Positions 59,407 through 64,000 of a stretch of 64,000 bases of DNA are shown here, piece after piece (positions within the stretch are counted from its first letter, which is position 1; every line of letters starts with the position of its first letter). Source of the stretch: Ehretia macrophylla (taxonomy: Eukaryota > Streptophyta > Magnoliopsida > Boraginales > Ehretiaceae); contig CM075765.1 of assembly GCA_037974665.1 (NCBI GenBank), positions 7,941,501 through 8,005,500 on the forward strand, read 5' to 3'. The notes below the pieces were generated by a model, which did not search any database, was not told the DNA's origin, and saw only the letters and a list, made by a program, of their open reading frames with translations. The position numbers were made by a program, and so were the translations under genes.

Positions 59407-60084
59407 GGATAAGCCTTAGTTCTATCAACATGTAAAAAGCCCAAATCATACACTAAACTCTTATATCATGCACCACAAGCAAGAAGATCAACATATATTC
59501 AGCATATCACCTTGGATGAGCTTTATAAACAAACTTTTGAAAGAATCCCTCACCTTGTTCTTGTGGTTAAAAGCAAATAAAGCAAGAAAACACTTGACAA
59601 AAGCAAGAAAATCCAAAGAGATGGCTTGAAATGGTACTAGTTCTCTTTCTTTCTCCTTCTTCCTTCTTCTTTCTTCTTCTTTGTTTAGCCGTGTGGGTTT
59701 GAGTGTGTGTGTGTGTGTTAGACGAGTTCTAGTGTATGTGAGTATGTGTGTTATGTTTTGTTTTATAATTGGTAGGTAGGATATTTTGGTTAATGCCCAA
59801 ATGACCAACAAGCCCTCCTAACTAAGCTTTATTTTCTAGTTTGTCATTCAAGTTTGATTCTAACTAGTTAGTTGGCTATTGTTATTTACTAAGATCTAAT
59901 TATTGCCTATGTTATTTAAAACATACAAATGCGTGGGAATGAATGTAAATGCACGTAAAACGATGCAAGTGCATGCTAAATGAGTCAAATGCATATAAAA
60001 CGATGTAATTGCACTTTAAACGGCGTAAATACAAAGTAAATGACATAATTACATATGGGGTTTCATGTGGGGCCTTACATTAGG

Positions 60085-61600
60085 TCCCAACACCCCTAAC
60101 CATGTGTAAAGGCCCGAGCACAATGCTCAAACTCCATCAATTCATAAGCATATAATACCAAGGGAAGCACACATAACATCACAAAAAAAGGGAAAGGTAA
60201 AGTGTATATAGTTTATCCTTGTCTTTGCAAATCTATCCACAGTGCCCAACTAGAATATGTATAGCATTTCCTAACTAAACCCACCTTGCCAATTCTTACC
60301 ACAAGAACCCGCTTCATAAAAAGATGATTACAACCATCCTCATGAAGAAAAAATCAAACAAAAGCATCAATAGACATAACCCTTATGCAAGTTTCACCAT
60401 AAACTATAAGTTTTTCATAAGGCCATAAACCAAACCAAACCCATAGCCAACAAACCACATAACTTGTAGAAAATCCCTAGCTAGATTCTATTTAAGCCCA
60501 ATTGAAAAACCTTGAATTGTAGACACCCATATCAATTGTTTTCAAGAATGCAAAGTTGGGCATAACATCACCAAGTCAAACCCCAAATCTCAAAAACCTC
60601 ACACAAGGTAGATAAGCTATGAATAAAATCCAACTTGAACACAATTGAACTAAAAAATTATGAAACAAAGATGCCCATATCTATTATTGTCAAGAATTTA
60701 AAGTTAGGCATAAAACACCACCAAGCCAAACCCATAATACACAAAAAAAAGCACACATATTGTTCATAAGCTATTAATAACTCCTAATTGAAGCATAATC
60801 ATGAATTATAGATACCCATATCACGCATGTACAAGAAATTAAAATTGGGCATAGCATACACCAAACCATATCACAATCACCCTAACTCTTCCAAGTAATC
60901 AACTAAACTTTACTTGAATTCAAGGCAATGATAGACCCAAAACTCATGGAAATCAAAGACCCATAATAAAGTGCAAGAAAAAGAAACTTAAAAGAGAAAG
61001 TAGTAAAGAAGAAATATACCTTAGCAAATAATTTGGTGAGAGAAAGATACAAAGTATAAAAAATGTGGTGTGTATATGAGGGTGTGTGAGTTAAGAGAAA
61101 ATTGAAGTATGAAGACAAGGGGCTGAGGGGTTTATTATTTTTTGTTGGTCATGGGTTTGGGGGTTTAGTGTTTAGAAGAAAAAGGAAAAAAAAAAAAAGG
61201 ATTAGCCCCGCTGGGGCTGATGCATTTTAAACATTTTTTTTTTACAAAAATAAAACAAGCCTGAGCACATTGGATCAATCAAGCATTGGGCCTGATCAAT
61301 TAGACTGCATGTATGCATTGGACCTAGTCTAGTGCATATCGATCAGACTGAAGGTGCTGGACCAGCAAGTCTAGTGTTGATCGATCAAGCCTTGGGCCTA
61401 ATCGATCAGCCATGTCTTTGTTCTATTTTTTACTTTGCTTTTTTCTTTTAACCAAGATCCCTTCTAAGCTAGGACTACAACAATAAATAAAATAACTAAA
61501 GAACTCAAATAATTAAACGAGAAAGACATTAAACATACGAGAAATAAATAAATCAAACTACAACAAATAAAAACGTAAACAAATAAATCTGGGTTGCCTC
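60085..61600. other. Right flank of element B, non-coding
   Basis: No gene supported. About 60524-60880 carries three imperfect copies of a ~140-bp unit (GATACCCATATC...CAAGAA...AAAGTTGGGCATA). 61200-61420 has scattered GATCGATCA and TTGGGCCTGAT motifs. AT-rich otherwise; short minus-strand frames here look random. Confidence 0.5.
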
Positions 61601-62250
61601 CCAAAAGTGCTTAATTTAACATCTTTAGCTAGATGACCTGCATGTTTAAGCGTGATAAATAGGATCTATCTGATCTATGGACTCAACTTCCTTACTTAGC
61701 ACCATTTGTTCCACTGCTAGATTGAGCCTTTAGCCGTTGACTGTCAACTTCTTCCCATCTTTGGTATCTTTAATTTGCATAACTCTTGAGGAAAATACCT
61801 GCACTACCTCAAGAGGACCATCCCATAGGGATCTCAGATTACTTGGAAAAAGATGAAGTTTAGAATTAAAGAGCCAAGCTCTCTGATGAGGTTCAAAAGT
61901 TTTTCGAATGATCATCTTATCATGCACCCTCTTTATCATCTTCTTATACAATTTATCACTATCATAAGCCTCGAAATGCATCTCATCTAATTCATTGAGC
62001 TAGAGTTTTCTATTAAGATCGGCTTTCAGCAAATCAAAATTAAGACTTTTAATAGCCCAGTATACCCTATGCACTAACTCCGCAAGTAAGTAACATGCAT
62101 TGCCATACACTAAATGAAAAGGTGACATGCCTATAGGGATCTTAAATGCAGTCCTGTATGCCCAAAGTGCGTCATGGAACCGTATGGATCAATCTTTCCA
62201 ATCAGGCCAAACCGTTTTCTCTAGAATGGATTTAAATTCACGGTTTGAGA
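61601..62250 (-). pseudogene. Athila-type integrase C-terminal remnant
   Basis: On the minus strand from 62250: SNREFKSILEKTVWPDWKD, then ALWAYRTAFKIPIGMSPF, VYWAIKSLNFDL, MHFEAYDSDKLYKKM (from 61981) and WLFNSKLHLFPSNLRSLWDGP, ending LTVNG and a stop at 61730. The sequence parallels element F integrase but is a different copy. Extra TGA and TAG codons mark decay. The GGGTTGCCTCCCAAAAGTG segment at 61592-61610 is the block that follows pol in such elements. It is cut at its catalytic-Glu side by the CACTA terminus at 62251. Confidence 0.85.
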
Positions 62251-64000
62251 CACTAAAAGAAAACAACGCTTGGGCAACGAATTTAGGCGACATATTTTTT
62301 TCATAGCCAATTGGCTAATGCCAAGCTACGGAATTCCTACGGACCACTAATTCCGCAGCCAACTTAAGCCCCATTGAAATGGCAACAAAAATTGGTCACG
62401 GATTGGCTACGGACAAAAATTTTAATTATAGAAAAAATAAAAAATAATAATCCATAGCCATGCGGTGGCAAAATAGCCACAGATTAGCTACGAAAAAATA
62501 TGTGTTCTTCAAAAAAAATTTAAAAAAAAAGTCATAGCCTAGCTGTGGAAACTTTGCTACGGATTATTTAATTAATTCGGCAAAAAAATCATAACAAATT
62601 TCGTAGCCATACGGTAGCCAAATAGCTACGGATTGGCTACGGACTATGTATTATTCAAAAAAGATTTTAAAAAAATAAAGGGTCATAGCCTAACCTTGCC
62701 AAATTTGCTACGGTATAGCTACAGGCATTTTAATTAAATAGGAAAAAATAAAATAATAAAATCCGTGGCCCATCCGTAGCCCCTTGCTACGAATGGGCTA
62801 CGAACTTTTTCCCATCCGTAGCAAATGGCTACGGATAGGGTACGGACCTTCACACAAAAATAAGGTTTATCAATTTTAATTTGAATTATGGAATTTTGAT
62901 TCCACCTACATCATAGTAAACTTCACTTGAGTTGCAAGTTTTCCAAATAAAAATAAATTTGGTTCGTATTTCATTAGCGTGTGTACTTTTATAGAGAAAT
63001 CTCATAGAAAATCAATAATCGTTTAAATCAAACGTAACTTGTTCTCAATTAACATTGTGTTAATATTAATTAACGTGCAATCTATTGGTTCAAAAACTCT
63101 CACATTGTGTCTAAACTTCATAAACAAGAAAAATATAAAGATATTAACATGTTTAATACGTTGTTCCTACCTATTAACAAGTTAGAATACACACTATTAG
63201 AATTTCGTAGCCCATCCGTAATCTCTAGCTACGAATGGGCTACAAACTTCTTCTCTTCCGTAGCCCATCTGTAGCCACTGATGGGCTACAGACCTTCATA
63301 CAAAAATAAGGTTTATCGATTTTAATTTGAATTATATAATTGTGATTCCACCTATAACGTAATAAAACTTCACTTCAGTTGCAAGTTTTCCAAATAAAAA
63401 TAAACTTGGTTCGTATTTCATTAACGTGCATACTTTTATAAAGAAATCTCATAGAAAATCAATAGCTGATTAAATCAAACTTATCATGTTCTCAATTAAC
63501 ATAACTCTTACATTATGTCTAAACTTCATAAACAAGAAAAATATGAAGATATTAACACGTTTTAATTCATTGTTCCTATCTATTAACAAGTTAGAATACA
63601 TACTCTTAGTAGTCCATAGCCCATTCATAGTCCGCAGCTACGGATGGGCTATGGACTTCTTGTCTTCTGTAGCCCATCTGTAACCAATGGGCTACGGATC
63701 TCTTCCATTCCGTAACCTACCCGTAACCAATGGTCACGGACCTTCATACAAAAATAAGGTTTAGCGATTTTAATTTGAATTACGGAATTGTGATTCTACC
63801 TACAACGTAGTCAACTTCGCTTGAGTTGCAAGTTTTCCAAATAAAAATAAAGTTGGTCCGTATTTCATTAACGTGCGTACTTTTATAGAGAAATCTCATA
63901 GGAAATCAATAGCCGTTTAAATCGAATTTATCATGTTCTCAATTAACATTGCGTTAATGTTAATAAACGTTCAATCTAGATGTCAAAAACTCTTACATTG
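62251..64000 (+). mobile_element. CACTA transposon terminus (element continues past window)
   Basis: CACTAAAAGAAAA at 62251 matches the CACTA superfamily terminal repeat (family form CACTACAAGAAAA). The 3 bp before it, AGA, would be the target duplication; the far end is outside the window. Bases 62310-62850 are dense with GCTACGGA and its complement in both orientations, the kind of subterminal repeat that CACTA transposases bind. No transposase is visible within the window. Confidence 0.82.
62761..64000. repeat. ~447-bp tandem array inside the CACTA element
   Basis: The unit landmark TAAGGTTTA occurs at 62861, 63307 and 63755, spacing 446 and 448. Each unit begins with an inverted CCATCCGTAGC/GCTACGGATGG block and then an AT-rich body with TGCAAGTTTTCCAAATAAAA. 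The third unit carries an extra inverted block at about 63670-63740 and runs off the window. Confidence 0.88.

Larger units (their letters stand above)
13403..60079 (-). mobile_element. Element B: outermost non-coding LTR element hosting the nest
   Basis: The LTRs at 13403-15601 and 44807-60079 (nested insertions removed, 2199 and about 2276 bp) are alignable throughout. The target duplication is TTAGG. Minus orientation follows from the polypurine tract beside the left LTR and the primer site beside the right one. With insertions A', C, F and G removed, B is about 6.5 kb with only ~2 kb of internal DNA (15602-16026, 18611-19542, 44132-44806) and no coding potential. It resembles LARD-type non-autonomous elements and must have been mobilised by proteins supplied in trans. 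Confidence 0.9.
44807..60079 (-). repeat. Element B 5' LTR, split by F and G
   Basis: Pieces 44807-45991, 56552-56974 and 59412-60079 add to about 2276 bp. The first base of the terminal dinucleotide is mutated (A for T at 44807). It holds about 75 bp (44980-45055) that is missing from the 3' LTR. Confidence 0.9.

Noticed and set aside
60903..61118. 71-codon minus-strand frame rich in Phe and Leu
   Set aside because: AT-rich chance frame in non-coding flank; no domain or neighbour support.

Overview
The window is plant (angiosperm, probably eudicot) intergenic DNA made almost entirely of transposable elements. I see no cellular gene, tRNA, rRNA or CRISPR array. The plant call rests on Ty3/gypsy chromovirus (Tekay/Del-like) and Athila-like LTR retrotransposons, a CACTA transposon end and hAT- and Tourist-like MITEs. 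Every LTR insertion described here is bounded by TG...CA ends and a matching 5-bp target-site duplication (TSD) that I read directly.

Layout. Bases 1-775 hold a decayed copy of the CACTA-type repeat that recurs at the right edge. A full-length chromovirus (element A, + strand, 1225-11014, TSD GTTTG) interrupts a decayed open frame. To its right lie the rest of that frame and a second decayed gene (- strand, 11700-13312), which is itself split by a 447-bp hAT-type MITE. From 13403 to 60079 everything sits inside one old element, B (- strand, TSD TTAGG). B carries a solo LTR A' (16027-18610, CCAGA), element C (19543-44131, TTAGT), an Athila-like element F (45992-56546, CTCAA) and solo LTR G (56975-59406, GGATA). 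C in turn contains solo LTR H (23963-39981, GCCTG), H contains full-length chromovirus D (24938-37199, GTATG), and D contains solo LTR E (32454-35191, ATATT). The nest B > C > H > D > E is five deep. Bases 60085-62250 resume the pre-B locus and end in an Athila-type integrase remnant. That remnant is cut by a CACTA terminus at 62251, which runs to the window edge with inverted GCTACGGA-type motifs and a ~447-bp tandem array.

Coding state. A, D and F keep recognisable gag, protease, RT, RNase H and integrase (A and D also a chromodomain-like tail). All carry stops, and A and D clear frameshifts; many stops are C-to-T type changes. B is non-coding and C keeps only a gag fragment, so both must have been moved by proteins from other elements.

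Main observation. The chromovirus-type LTRs of six groups (A/A', B, C/G, D, E, H) share a leader architecture in the same order although much of their other sequence differs. It consists of a splice-donor-like AG|GTGAG or AG|GTAAG about 180-210 nt after a TATA-like box (where I located one); in A, C, D and H a hairpin with invariant loop CTACTTT; in most LTRs a second, covarying hairpin TGAG...CTCA; a pyrimidine-rich run to an AG acceptor; and in A, B, C and D a 20-29-codon acidic open frame read in one phase. This looks like a conserved LTR-embedded intron with RNA signals confined to unspliced RNA. I cannot confirm splicing from sequence alone.
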